A stretch of 64,000 nt of DNA from Marthasterias glacialis (GCA_911728455.2 OU452228.1:3782001-3846000), one strand, 5' to 3'. Numbered from the stretch's first letter, positions 22,225-35,371 are shown. Translations and numbers: made by a program. Notes: a model not told the origin generated them from the letters alone.

Positions 22225-22951
22225 CAGGGGACGTAAAGAGTTATCCATGAGTTGCTTTATTTTCCCACGACGATCATGATGTGGATCTTCTCAAAAGTTC
22301 ATTATCCGTGGTGTGGAAAACCTGAAGAATGAGATAAAACCGGTCATGAGTAAGAATGGCACGAATACCTGGGGCTTGGATTGTCCATTCGGTGGTCCAG
22401 TAGGCGTCATAGTTTGGACGTCTGTCAATGCCCATCAGCAGCAATATTGCCAAAAATGCTTTCATCTCGGCATTATCAACTTCCTTCCACTTGCAAAGTC
22501 TTGAGTGACTTGTAAGACTGTGGAACCCGCCTTTGTTTGTGATTGTAGTGGCTGCATACCTGTTGGTTTCAGTCACAAGCAAATCAATAACAGCACGGTC
22601 AAAGAAATAAGAAAAGATTGCATACTTTGAAGGATCTTCAGCATCATCCATATCAAAAATCATCTGTCCATGTGGCTGGTTGAAATCCAAGAGCCAGTCA
22701 TGGTCATAGGCTCTGGGCAAAGCAGTCCGATATGCGTCTCCGCCACCACATTGCACCCTCCGTGCCGGCTGCTCAATGACCGCCGCCGGAGGTTGGTCGT
22801 TGTTCACGGCAAGCTCAGCCTCATTGTCCAGAGCTGTTTCGGCTTCATCGGACATGCACACATCACCATCACTAACACTATCATCACTATCACTCACCAA
22901 AACATCATCAAAGTCCGAATCATCAGAGTCTGCATCGGCGAAAATCTCCAT
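22225..22951 (-). pseudogene. piggyBac transposase, N-terminal part
   Basis: N-terminal half of a piggyBac transposase. Start taken at the first true ATG (22949-22951), giving an acidic opening (MEIFADADSDDSDFDD) typical of the family, then WLLDFNQPHG, DAEDPSKYAIFSYFFD, the aromatic ETNRYA segment and FLAILLLMGIDRRPNYDAYW. After FHTTDNELLRRS the frame shifts by one base near 22288; the next frame carries DPHHDRRGKIKQLMDN, the expected continuation. Homology ends at about 22225, before the catalytic Asp residues, so it is a truncated relic. It is more complete at the N-terminus than the fragment at 15029 and belongs to another copy. Confidence 0.8.
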
Positions 22952-22999
22952 AAATGCCTCCTCAGGATAGTGGTGAAACAATGATGTTTTTTCGTGACT

Positions 23000-23940
23000 T
23001 TAGAAAGATTTTGAAAGAAAAGTTGCGGAGTTTACCTGCTCAAGATGGCTTTCATATAATCATTGTGACATAAAATACCCGGATGTAGGTCAGGAGTTAT
23101 GAAATTCTCATGTATGTTCATCAATATGTAGGCACTGACTCAGGGTGTAAATATGCACCATTTTTTTAGCAGTGTGGGAATAGAACGCTTGGGTGCAAAT
23201 GTGCATCAATAGCATGCCAATATTTTCAAACTATGTTTTCTCTTCAATCCAATCTGGATTTCTGTTTTACTCCCTAAGGCATTTCTATTCCCAGGATGTG
23301 AAAGGTGTTTCCTTTTGCTGGTGCTTCATGGCCATGGCTTCCTCTCTTGGAGGTCATCCTCATCTTGGTCCTGTTCCTCCCTTAACATAAACCTCCTTCC
23401 AAGTTTCATCAGCCAGGTTGACTCTCAGCCATCATTGACCATCTCAAACGACCTACAATAAATACAACGCTCAGGTTCACTGCCAATCTCTGCAAATTTA
23501 GTTGGATTGGGTATAAATACCTTTGACCTTAAATTAGATAGTTACGAATGCCCAGTAGTGCCGTGAAGTATAATCTGTTGAACATTATTTTGAAAAAGTA
23601 CTGGCACATATTTTAGAATTCCTCTTATTTTCAAGACAAAGTGAAATCGATGACTCTGTATGTATTTTGACATTTGGTTACCTGATCAAATGAACCATGG
23701 GGGCTTGTCTCACAAGATAATCTCATGTCCGATGGGGGCGCATGTTGGCCCAGTTTGTTAGGGTCCTGCTTTCCCGTATGTCTCTTTTTTGGCTTAGCCC
23801 CAGCAGAGGGTGACCTTACCCATGACTGGTCTGCCAATAGCAGCCAGAGAGGGAGACTGATCACGGTCCCCTGATCACGGAACTGCCAGCTCCCCCAGCT
23901 ACCATTGCCTGAGAATGCTGGCTCATATAAAATTCTAAAT
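23000..23940. other. No gene recognised
   Basis: AT-rich sequence between the piggyBac relic and the coiled-coil exon. A minus-strand frame at 23690-23864 (AKPKKRHTGKQDPNK) has a codon-like look and may be part of the same unknown gene as the next exon, but has no recognised motif. Confidence 0.3.
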
Positions 23941-23958
23941 ATCTATTTATTTATCCCT

Positions 23959-24131
23959 TGCATCATTAATAGCATCCTTTGTTCCTCCAGAGCAACTTTT
24001 CGCTCCTCTAGCATCAGCTTCCTCTCTTCCAGTTCCAGTTGTTTATCCTTCTGTCTTTCTTCTGACTGTTGTTTCTTTTGCAGAATCTCTATGATTGCCA
24101 GCTGTTTCTGACCGGTTGAGATTCTTTGCTC
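23959..24131 (-). CDS. Coiled-coil terminal exon, family unclear
   Basis: Minus-strand exon after an acceptor TTTCAG at about 24132, ending in a stop near 23959. It encodes a highly charged heptad helix (EERQKDKQLELEERKLML and onward). Tails of this sort close the Myb/SANT-like accessory proteins of Harbinger elements and many host proteins alike, so no family is claimed. Upstream exons would lie above 24.2 kb, where I see none. Confidence 0.35.
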
Positions 24132-25918
24132 TGAAATGTAATATAACAAGACAAACAAGTGTTTTTTTCTTCTTTGTGGTTTGATGGAATATTGTTTCAC
24201 TTCAGGACAGCTGAGCTGTTATCTACCATGCTTCTCATTTGGCCACCGAAAATGACAACACACAGTCTTAGGATACCTTGTGATGCTAATGAAGTTATTG
24301 TACATATGATGAGTCACAATTATTACCTTTAGTTAGATTAAATGACAACCAATTTTGACCAAGTGTACACTGTTATTTTTCCACAGTTTATGTCAAAGGT
24401 GCATACATGTGTCTTTCTGGATGTTTAGGTGTTATTTTCTATTAGCCATATCTTACCAAGCAAATTTTGTATGTATTGGTTAATGGTCAAGAGCTAGTAC
24501 TTCAAATAACGATGAGTTTGACATTTGTGACCTGCTTCATCGAAATGAGGAATGTCTCAACAATTTTTGATTTTGAGTTATGCATACCATGTTAACAAGT
24601 AACTCACTAGCTTTCCAGCAACACCATTATTATTTCCGTAGCTTATTCCAAACCGAAGTTATCTGGCAATGAAGAAAGTCAACAAGACAAGACCACTTCC
24701 ATTTTTTAACGACAAGTTTATTGAGATAATCGTTTTTCATTAATAGCTAGATGAGCGCGCGACGCGAACAGCCCACACACACGAGAGACGATTCTCGACA
24801 TAGCTCATGAATAATTCATCCAGTAATAAGAGCCGGGAGGAACTAACTTCAGCCCGTGGAACCAAACAACGGCGATTCGGCCCCCTGCCCGCATGTCACA
24901 CGTTGATTGAGCAAGTCACGCGGTGATTGCGTGTTCCATACAGTACACAACACACACGTTCAATGTGTGTACGATCATTATAACCAGGCCATGTTTACAA
25001 TACTATGTTCGTGTAAATTCAACCCATGGAAGTTTACGTCGGAGTAGGCCTACACCACCATGGGTTGGACGCCGTTTTCGTGAGGCATGCAAGCTAAATT
25101 TCACTTGGTAATACCTTTTAAATTGGTAACTATTATTATGTCAGCGTGCTTGAATGGATGAATAATTCAATTAAAACATTCCTGAAGAAGAAACCGTTTG
25201 TTGTTCAAGCCTAAACGGCCTCGGCCTAAACGGGTTGGCCTTTTTAGTTTTAAAATGGGGGGGGGGGCATGTTTTTAACATGTAGTGAACCAGAACATCT
25301 ACATGTATGTCTACTGCCTGTATGTGTATTAACAGTGTACATGCCCATCTAAAGGAAACAGAAACACCCCGTCTTATGAAAACATTCAACGAAAGAGATT
25401 CTTGGAAGTTATTTCAATGTGGTCTGCCTTTTTATGCAATGATGTTATCAGTACAATCATAGAGCAAGAATTCACAAGCCCCGCCCCCACCCCTTAAAAA
25501 AATCTTTTTATTGAGTTTGTTTCCCCTTGGGTTAAAACTACAATCATGCCCATACTTCTTGTAGATGACCCTCCAACTTGTAGATTGCCTTCACTGCTTA
25601 CAAACAAGATACAATAAAAAAAAAGACTCACTGAAGTACATAATAAAATAACTTACAAATTAATTATTCATTTCTTTATTTCCGTTTGTTGTTATAATAA
25701 ATATTTAATACAAATCATTCATTCTTATCCAATTATTTATAATTGTTTTTGTTAACATGGGAACTTAGTTGGCAAACTCTCACAAATGGATAAAACATCA
25801 AGCTGGCATTAATACACCATAAAAATAACTTACAGTATTGCAGTCCAACAGAAACAAACTTAAAAGAAGAGATGTTGTTTCCATAGGGGTGGCTCAAAGA
25901 AATGTAAGGAGTAAAGTT

Positions 25919-26105
25919 CTGGGCCCAATTTCAAAAAGTTCAGGCAAAAAATACTACTTGACATTTTTTTGTTTTGCTTAGCGAAGATTGAGTGAGGCTC
26001 TATGCAAACTTAATGCAATTTTAGGCTGGTAACCTGTTTCTGCTAAGTAATACTTACTGTGCTTAGCAAGTTTTGTGCTTACAGGCTTCATGAAATTGGG
26101 CCCAG
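25919..26105. mobile_element. MITE of the GGGCCCAATTTCA family
   Basis: Starts CTGGGCCCAATTTCA and ends TGAAATTGGGCCCAG, perfect inverted repeats of 15 bp, with inner AAGCA/TGCTTA-type repeats (CTTAGC, GCTAAG, GCTTAGC). A longer relative is at 38961-39210. Confidence 0.75.
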
Positions 26106-26109
26106 GTGA

Positions 26110-27640
26110 TCTGCCTCTACAAGCCTGGCTGATGGAGGTATTGAACAAGATTCATTAAGTGATCATGCCCCCATTACAGGAGGAATGGTCTTGTACTAAA
26201 GGTGGAATAGCATTCACCAAAATAATACAAAAATCTACTCGATGATATATCGACGTGTCATTTGAATCTCAATCAACTAATCAACTAATTAATTCTTTAC
26301 AAAAAAGTAGTTGTATAAATCATAATGGTACTCACCGGGTACTCTATAAACTTATTCATACCCATCCCAGTACATGTATCAAAGTATAATTTCATTTCAT
26401 TTTAAAGTCATTAGTAAAGCTATGCAAAAATTATAAATAAAATTGCAGCTTCACAATAATATTACATAAACAACAATGAATGTGAAAAATAAACTAATTT
26501 TAACCCTATTGAGATCTCATTTCTGTATAGTCATCACCATGCACCCGGACATTGCTAATTTTGTTGTTTTTATGGCCTGTTATTTGCAGGAAAAGATTCG
26601 AGAAAATCAATAAGAAACAGAAATACATGGTTTGGTTTTAGAATGCATTCTTTGTTAACATGGGAAACATTGGAAAACATCAATTTGGTCCCACAAGTTT
26701 TCTTTGACCCTTTTGTTTGAGCAAAAGTTGGTCAAATGTTGTGGCGTTTGTTTGCCCAAGACGCTTGTGGCCGCTTTGGTCTCTAAAGGGTTAATAGTTA
26801 AGTAATTTCAAGCAATAGCTGGTACTCTTTGGCAAAGTGTTTTGTTTTTACAAACTATTTCTTAAAACCAGTTTTCTCCCACACCAGAAGAGCTATCCCA
26901 AGGAAGGGCGAAAACCTCAGAAAAAGAGAAAAAAACTGAGGATAAAATTCCCTTACCGGCCCCATTGTTTTATGGCGACCAAGTTTTCAACTCTAAGGAT
27001 AGCTCCTTCCTTTCGTGGAAGAATTTTAGCAAAAGAAACTAGTTTGTGTAAATTTTTAAGTTAATGATTGGCCAAAAAAACTCCAAACACAAACAAATTT
27101 GCCAAGAGTTTTGGATATCACTCATTGATGAATATTGCTTGAAATTATGCTACATAATTAAGCTTTTCCTTCTACTTTGTTACTCTGAGTTCATAAGATT
27201 GCAGAGTTCATGAGATTGAATATCATGTTTAAGAGCAATTTGCTGAAGGACACAAGTGGTGGGACTGAGATTGGAACACACATTCTGATGACCGATCCAC
27301 CAGAACTTGAATTCGATGCACTAGACCCCTCGGCTGAAATACAACATAAGTTAATAGAAGGTGGTAAAAATTAATTGAACCTTTACAAGGTGCAGTATCA
27401 ACAACAATGGTACCAGGGACTCTATAAACTAATTAACGTATACACACTACACACTTGGAGAAATAAGAAGGTGGTCGAGCAGCTAATTAATTAAAACTTT
27501 ACCAGAAAGGAGCAGTATCAACAACAATGATACTTACCGGGGACTCTAAAAACTTACTCATATAATACACACTAGGTCTTTCTCTGCTGAAAGCTACTTA
27601 AAGTGAAAAAGCTGATGCAAATTACAAACCTGGATTAGTC
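26110..27640. other. Non-coding part of the large TIR element
   Basis: AT-rich sequence without recognised exons. Near 27390-27560 two similar passages (AATTAATT, AAGG.GCAGTATCAACAACAA, GG.ACTCTA.AAACT) form a direct duplication of about 140 bp, with a third weaker copy near 26290-26350. Confidence 0.35.
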
Positions 27641-27656
27641 TTAAAGGGTGGCTGCA
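27641..27656. repeat. TTAA target duplication and left inverted repeat of Kolobok B
   Basis: TTAA at 27641-27644, then AGGGTGGCTGCA at 27645-27656, the exact complement of the right end at 35543-35554. Twelve bases match perfectly. Confidence 0.9.
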
Positions 27657-28085
27657 GTAAACAAGTCTAAAACAGGCAATTTCCCTCATATTAGTTTCTT
27701 AGGTATGTGAATAATGTAAATAAAATTCGTTTTCCAATTTGTGACTCATTCCTTGTGCCCAATTTGTTCAATAATAACGCACCCCCTTTTCGCGATATGT
27801 TGCCACCCCCAATACGGCTCAAAGGACGTGACGTCTTCTCGGGACAACACAAAATTCCTTGGCAAAAATAGTCTGATCCCTCCGTTTACGTCCAGCTACC
27901 AGACCAAAATGAGCACTCGCGCTCCGACTCGACCGTAGTGTACGTAGCATCAGGGCGTCCGTGGTTGCACAGTCGAACATAGAACGCAAGCATGCGAACC
28001 AGTTAATCGAGTGATGTTCATGTACATCCACGTCTTCGTTTATGCTTCGATAAGGGACCAGTGAAACTTTCGCGTGGAACTCAAA

Positions 28086-30154
28086 ATGGCTGGCTACGAT
28101 TCATTGAGCTCTTTTTCGTCAGAATCTGATCAATTTTGGCATTCCCAAGAAGATGAAAGCAGGAATAATAGTACAGACTCAGAGAGCAGTGGGTTTTATG
28201 GGGAAAGGGATCAACTTGGTGCTCCTCCATACATGTACGAGCCGGAGGGAGAGATGGACAGCGAGGGTGCCGGATCCGACTCCGACGAGGAACGCGATCA
28301 TGAACGGCTCGGAAACAACGCTTGGTAGGTCAACATTAGATCAGCAATTTTAACAAAATAGGCCTATCCCGACGAAATTCTCGTGAAAATATCTTGAAAA
28401 TAACAGCAGTCAATACAAAAAGATTGCCAGGGTTACATGCCAAAGGTGACAATAGGCTATATATATATGTATATGATTATGACAGTCTGCCTACTCAATC
28501 ATGTCAATTCTCGGAATTTGTGTCAGGCTAACTCGCGTACCCGGCCCAGCTTGACTCGTAGTGTCTACCTACCCCAAAATTTAACCCCAACAAACTCTCA
28601 CCTTGGACTTAGTTATGGTGATAGTGTTGATTGACCAGTCACCAAGTCCAAAAAATTAAAGAAATGTTATGACATGGTTTACGAATGCACATACTAGTCC
28701 ACATCATGGGTAGCATCCAAATGTAATTGTGTAATGCAACTTCTTCCGAGGGGGGGGGGGGCATGGAATTTTCCAAGCTGCAAATGGCAAAGGAAAGTTG
28801 TTTCACCTACGTTGAAGGCGTGCCCATTCGCCCTGCTAGATGGATCTGGGTGCATTTTTTGTAATTTACAAAAATATTTTACCCAAAATAGGGACACCAA
28901 TAAAAAACTTCTGTATACATGTATTTCTATTTTTTTTCTGGAGGAAAAAGGGGGCGTATGCCCCACCCCCCTTTGTATCTACCCCTATGCAGGTTGTGCA
29001 ATATTTTCAAAGTGTCACTCATTCAAGGAAGCCGCCCCATTAAAAAACAACCTACTCACATAAACCAACCCTTCCCCCCAAAAATATCAATGAATTAAAG
29101 GCCACAACAAAGCAATCAAGAAAAAGAGATCAAGCTAAACAAAAATTGAAAGGTTCAGATTTTGTACTTAATGAGCTCTATTTCATATGTTCATGTTTCT
29201 GTAGGTGTGCTTGTGGAGAATGCCAGCCTATGGACACAGCCCGAGAAAGCATCTGCTGCCAAGAAATTGACAAAATAAAGGAAATGATTGATACATTTGT
29301 CCTGGATATTGACTGCATCCTGGAGCATACTGGCTTCAGAACCGTCTGTTTGGACAGATGGGTCTTAGATACGGCCTATGCACAGTATAGGCAGCAGTAC
29401 GGAGGCCAAGGACTGGAAGGAACAGCCAACAAGTGAGTCATCTTAAAAAAGCCAAATACATGTATTTCCATATATCCATTTCGTGCAAAAATTTTTCCAT
29501 ATTTTACAAGATGGGGACATTGATTTAAACAGTTAACTAATGCATTTACAGGGGTGACACTTTTCAGGATTTTTCCTGATTTCAGGACTTTTGGTGACAA
29601 TTTCAGGATTTTTAGTGAGACATATTCCGTATTCCCAGAATATTTTCTTACTGTCTTATATTATGATTTGTGCAACCTAAAACAGTCTTATTCCAATAAA
29701 CCCATTTCCTAATTTTGATAGGAAGGCAGTTTTCTTATGCATTCTTGAGCAATGCCATTCAGATCAAATATCTATGAATGTTTTGTGGATTTTTTCGTTT
29801 TCCTCAAGTCTCAGCCCTGATTAAGCATTCACAGAAGCATTTTGTTGCTCTTCCAATGCCTCAGCACACACAAAATAAAGGTACATGACCTTGCCTCAAT
29901 CGCATGAATTCCCTCGACCATCAGTACTTAACATTAGGTACCCAATTCTTCAAAGCTTGCACTTTCATTGTTTTTTTCATATTTCTTTACTGCACAGGAA
30001 ATACAGGCACACAGCGTATAGACAACTGACACGGTGGTGCTGGGGGTTTCTGGGGAGACATGTTAGGGTTGTGCTTCCTGCATGTGCGGTTCGGCGCATC
30101 AGAGAGACTTTCCCCGCTGAAGATGGCCAGTATAAGGGATTTTCAGAAGTTTAG
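28086..30154 (+). CDS. P2RX7-type ballast domain protein carried by Kolobok B
   Basis: Exons 28086-28324, 29205-29432 and 29998-30154, all with GT/AG sites, join in frame to 207 aa plus stop. Start is the first ATG (MAGYDSLSS). Residues 1-78 are acidic and Ser-rich (SSFSSESDQ, EGEMDSEGAGSDSDEE). From residue 79 the protein matches the cytoplasmic C-terminal domain of the vertebrate P2X7 receptor: W-C-x-C-G-x-C-Q-P, then E..CC, a second C after DID, C-L-D-R-W-V-L, YRQQY, YRHTAYR, LPACAVRRIRETFP and a closing GQYKGF. In P2X7 these cysteines bind zinc in a domain that also binds guanine nucleotide. There is no channel part and no membrane segment, so it is a stand-alone domain. Known: such domains are found in many invertebrates. 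Inferred: cytosolic, and cargo or second factor of the transposon. No damage seen. Confidence 0.88.
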
Positions 30155-30407
30155 TAAGCACCTATTGGGACTCTGGTTTCCGATGTATGTTCTTCATCTT
30201 CCACATCTTTATTTATAAAGGTCCCATGAAATAGGTTTCGCATTGCTTTGAAAGAGAATTATTTCATAACCTACAGCCAAGTTCACCTATTTTCATGACA
30301 GGTTAAACTACACTACATATAACCATAGCCAATCATCAAGTAAAAACATTGTTTGGACAAGATTCAATTCTTTTGAGCGAATGAAGTTCCCAGAATTTAT
30401 CATTCAT

Positions 30408-33400
30408 TTAAAGCACTCCTTTGCTCTTCGGGGTGAACTGGTTCAAGAGGCTATGGAAAGCCTCAACCGTTGATGTCTGTGAAGAAGTAGACATTCTTCT
30501 CACATCTTTTATCAAAGCCGTCTTCTCGAGTACATCACACAGCTTCTCTGTTGCTTCAGCACCTGTTCAAGAAAATACGCACTCATCTGAATAATTTTTT
30601 TGTTTACATAAGTACATTCCTTTGGAGTGGCTCATGTGTACAAAGTACATGTATATGGCCATCTTTGCATTTCTTCAATAGTAAAGAGTGATAGTAATAT
30701 ATCCGAACCAAAACCTGTTCCAAACTTAATGGTGATTCGGTAGAAACCTACACATGAAAGGCAAAACTGCAGCGCAATCTTTCCCCTTCACCAAATTCGA
30801 ACCGGAAAGAAAAGAAAAATACACAAAATATGTTAGTGGGTAAGGGATTTGAAGGTTTTACCATACCTGGCTTTAGCCACTTGTTTTTGCGACGACCTAG
30901 GCGTCCATGGCAACACTTGGGAAACAGTTCTGAATGCCCCTTGTGTTTATTTTGGATATGGTTTACCACGGACCGCCATTTCGCTTCCCGCATATCCTCC
31001 TCGTTGTCGGTAGTAGAAGTCGCACTCCAATAAACGTGATTGTTTATGCTTTTCAGCCACGCCCCAACTTGTTCGTACCCTTTCTTCTTGGCAAGTTTTT
31101 CCACCTTCTTCTTCAGTCCTATTGTAGAATCGACAAATTATACATATTTTTTGCAGTTTTGTGCAATGGATGGGCAATGCAATACTATTCACAACAATCA
31201 CACAAATTTGTTGGAATCAGACATTTCACTGCTAGTGTTACTATGAACATTGCATTTTACTGTTGTTTCCTGCAACAGATAAAACAGACATTTTACATAG
31301 TACAAGTTCGTAATTGTAGTTCACAAATGTCTGGAATAGTTTTTCTGGTATTATCAGCCAGTGCTTGTCTGCATCAGTACATGTATCCATTTACATGTAG
31401 GTAGTCAAATTGAAAAACAGCTTAACTGTGACGCAAACACGTATAACAAATGCACTTTCAGTAAACTTGATGGGCTGCTTTTGAAGTGCCATCTGCTTTT
31501 GCACACTTCTGCTTACCTTTAGCTACATGCCATACATCAAACATGTGATCGACGCCTGCTTCATTTTCCCTCATGTACTTTGCCAGCTGGCGATGACGAT
31601 CGGTAACCAGTTTTCCGACAGTCAAATCAGCCTCCCTTAATGTGGCCAGCATTCTTTTGGCACCCTCTAACTCCATATGGTAGGCACTTTTCACTTCATT
31701 TGACTGTGAGGAGATAGGAAAAGAAATACATGTAGCCAATTCATTTCCAAAAATAAGAACAATTGAATTATGTCATACAGCTTTGTTTGGGCACCTGGCG
31801 ATACACAAGCAGCATGCATCTTTTTTGCATAACAAAGTCTGTTCAGTGTTTCAGGCCTCAAGAAGGTTTTACTGCCAACAATGTTATTGCGGCCGAACAG
31901 CAAACTGATTATTTAACTCAATAGGATGTCTCAAAAATGGCCATGTACATATTTTCAATTTGCAATTCATTTATTTGCACAACAATAAGTGCCCTACCTG
32001 CACAAGCTGGATGTCTATTATCTTGTTGGTGGAGAGTTCCATTGCTGTGTATGTGCCGTATTTTGCCGAGTGGCCTGGGCTGTCTGCACGTCCATCCCCG
32101 CCAATCGTCAATGGAGAACCCCTTTCAAGCAGACTCCTGTGGATTTCCTCAACTTGGTTCTGCCAAATCGTCTCCACAGCTGGGACAAGATACCTGGCCT
32201 GGTGGTCATAGTATGTTCGGATGGAATGTGTGGTGATTCCCATGCTGTTCATCAGGCGTAGAGTTTGAGTTGGGCTTGCACCTGCAAACAGTATTGCAGC
32301 AGAGAGCAAAACATTCCCTGCTGGCATTGATGCAAACCAAGGCTGGGACTCCCAGCAGAATCGTCGTTGGCACTTGTGGCACTGCTGCTCAATTTTCAAG
32401 AAGGAGCCTACAGTTCTTTTGGTCAGTTCAACATGAGAGGAGCAACACCAGCGGCACTTCTCAAACAGCTTGAGTAGTGAGCCTTCAAACACTAAGAACT
32501 TTCGTGAAACATCTGTACTTGGAACTATGACTGTGCGTGGGCTCCGTCCTCATCTGTTTATAAAGTAAGATAAATGGGGGACATCAATGCACTGTAATAT
32601 TCACCACTATCACTTGAAGAGCTAATCTCAAAAATTAAGAAATTTACCTGTCTACTTTTTTGTACTTTTACATGTATCTGTGATGTGCATGTGGTCATTT
32701 ATTTTACATGTACATGTGCATGTACATATGCATAACAATGTACATGTACATGTACATGTATGTGTACATGCACAAGTACATGCGCATATGTGCATGGCGC
32801 ACGAATAGTGCCATCTTAGATCATTTTCATGACAACGTAAAGTCTATGGGGAAAACGGTGCTTTTGCACAATTATGAAAACCTCATAAAAACCTCCTTAC
32901 TTTTTGAGTTGGTGGATTGGCAGCATTGTGTCTGACGAGTCTGAAGCTGAAGATGATGGGACGTATTCAGAAGAGTCATGATCCTCCTCAGGTGTTTCGT
33001 CAGGCATCTCTGCTTCTGCTTCTTCCTCTTCCTCTTCCTCCTCAGCCTCTTCCTCTTCTATAGCTTCTTGCTCTCCAACACACAGTTCAGGCCGTATATG
33101 TGCCCGATGCCCATCATCCCTCACGCTCTTCTTTGGGGAAGTCTGTGCTTCTGCATCTACTGTTGCTGCTGGTGCTGTAAAATATTTATTTAACACAATT
33201 GTCAGAAAAACATATGTTATGAAACAGCATCTCCAACTGCAAAGATGTTTCCTGGCAAGTGCAGCAGACTGTGATTTAGATCGCTGGTAGATACACAAAC
33301 ACTCCAAAATATAAACAAAACGAATGTGGGGGGGAGGCAATGAAATAATGTCGTTGTTTTGGTGCTGGTCGAAGATTTTTTATAAAAATTTAAAGTAAAC

Positions 33401-35240
33401 AAAAACCTGAAAAAATTCACAACAAAATATAAGCAATCACTTAGTTTTTTTCTACATCTTTCTACAACTGAGAAAATATTTTCTCATACTCTCCCATCTC
33501 TTTCTAATACTGGGAAAATACTTTACTATATAAGAATGCTTCAGCTTAGCTCAGGGTTTCATTATTTAGGGAAATGCATGACAAAGGAAGTACTACTTAC
33601 ATGTACGAGACTCAACGGGGGCACTTGGATAATACTGTAACTCTTTGTCTGTTTGGCATGCAGCATCTTGGAAATTGGAGGAGTCCCCATGAGATTCCTT
33701 ATAATACAGAGCAGGCATACAAGAGCAAATTCATATTCAAGTATTCATAATTTCTTCAAAAAAAGACAAATTTAACAATGTCACATCCAACATGGATTGT
33801 AAATAAGCATATTTTCCTTAAATTTGCAATTTCCTGACTTGTTGGTCTAAAGAAAACAAAGAATACATTGCACGAAAAGGAAATCTGGCAATATTTCAGA
33901 ATAATGCTTCAAAACATGCTTTGCCTTTGGTAGCTGTCGGTTTTCATTTTGTTTTTCCTTGCAAAAATGTCTATGTGAAGTCGTGAATGCACTCACTTCA
34001 GAGCTTTTCTCTTGTGACATGGCACTGCTGTTGCCAGGCTGGTCGCCTCTGGTGCTGGTGCTACACGATTCATCACACACAGATGTATCCATGGCCATTT
34101 CCTTCGTCCTCGTTGTTTCCATGCGGCTGTAAAGCAGCTTTCAGGATCTGTTTAGTTCACAAAGTTCCAAGCAACAAGTGAAATCCAAGAAAAATAGTAA
34201 CAGTCCTGTTGATTTGTGCATTACATCCATGTACATGTACTTCAACAGCCAGCATATGCACACTAGTATTGCTGGTATACATGTATTTTTACATCCAGCC
34301 TATGCATATAATGCACGCTAGTAAACATTGGTTTTATATTGTACATGGCATGTACAGTACTTCTCACGACTGGTATGTACCAACTACAAATATGACAGTA
34401 TATATAAGTACATGTATGTAGGCCTACACGTCCATGTTTGTGTGCATGTTATATGTTAAGTTCTCATGAAGTGCATGCCAGAGCTAGGACTAGAAAACAT
34501 TTCTCCATGTTTCTACGATCACGCAAGCATTGCGCCATACTTAGGACCGAGTTGTCCCGCACACGTCATTGCATATCCCATGTGAAGTCTTGTGCTGAAA
34601 TTAACACTGAAGGCCTAGCACACACTACAGAAACATGCTACGATACATATGAAAATGAAAATGCATATAACCAAGTAACCAGAGCCAAGTGTTGTGCATT
34701 GATCGTCAGTAAATTCCCCCTAGAAGCCGTGCCGGGCCGGGCACGAGTATAAACGAACACCGGAACACCGGTCCGTCGCGTCGGCACATACTCTGTACGT
34801 GTGCGTGGTCTCCGCGTAAGTCCGTGCTGTCAGTGTCACGATCGAACCGTAACGATGTCTGCATGCACCGTACCGAGGGTTCAGGTAAAGAAACTTACCC
34901 TGTTCTTTTCTCGCTTGGAAAATGCTCCTCTTCGTTGCACAGTGGTTCTTGCTTTTTTACTGTGGCCAAATATTGTCGGCACAGCATCCGGAACAAGTTT
35001 GGGGAGTCTTTTAAAGCCGAAGCTGGTGAACAGCCCTTGGTGGTCGTGGTCAAAGCACCACTCCTCAAAGTGTGCGCTACAGATGATGGAGTGACTAGAC
35101 GGCCCCGTCCATTTCGCTCTCGTCATTCTTACGTTTTGGACCCAAATACGACGGTATTTTGGGTCTGTTGGGAACAGATGAAGGCTGACCCCATCTTTAG
35201 TTCTATTGCTGCATCCAGCAGCAACACAACGACGAGGCAT
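30408..35240 (-). pseudogene. Kolobok transposase (THAP + DDE), eight exons, one premature TGA
   Basis: Exons 34899-35240, 33997-34137, 33601-33697, 32901-33174, 31998-32553, 31517-31703, 30867-31118 and 30408-30562 have canonical sites and add to 2004 nt, 667 codons plus stop, with phase kept at every join. Exon 1: THAP domain (MPRRC, C-x4-C, ICSAHF, DAVPTIF box). Exons 2-4: acidic spacer with ACQTD and AQTSP and a long Glu run. Exon 5: paired cysteines (CRWCC, CHKC) and GGDGRADSPGHSAKY with the likely first Asp. Exon 6: TDRHRQ and DVWHVAKG. Exon 7: lysine-rich, INNHVYW. Exon 8: STVEAFHSLLN with the likely last Glu. The one flaw is TGA at 32550-32552, second codon of exon 5; copy D has CGG there, so CGA to TGA is probable. 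If suppressed or polymorphic, the enzyme could be nearly functional. Confidence 0.85.
32650..32800. repeat. ACATGT simple repeat
   Basis: A run of imperfect ACATGT hexamers (for example TGTACATGTACATGTACATG at 32739-32758) in the intron between transposase exons 4 and 5. Self-complementary units; the same hexamer is scattered widely in this genome. Confidence 0.7.
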
Positions 35241-35363
35241 CCTCCACAAATCGAAGTTAGTTTAAGAAGTATTAACTATTGTGCGATAACACTATGTCAG
35301 TAAGCATGTAGCGCACGACGTAGCTTGGCAAGCTGTCTGACCCTTCCACAGATGATCCTGGGA

Positions 35364-35371
35364 TGACGTCA
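35364..35371. promoter_or_regulatory. CRE-like palindrome upstream of Kolobok B transposase
   Basis: TGACGTCA, 124 bp upstream of the THAP start at 35240 and 183 bp from the element's right end. Matches the placement in element A. Confidence 0.45.

Noticed and set aside
22125..22225. Continuation of the piggyBac relic
   Set aside because: Frames past 22225 lose all similarity to the expected segment, so the homology is taken to end there.
34824..35303. 159-codon plus-strand open frame
   Set aside because: Antisense of the THAP exon of Kolobok B, whose zinc-finger residues are clear on the minus strand.
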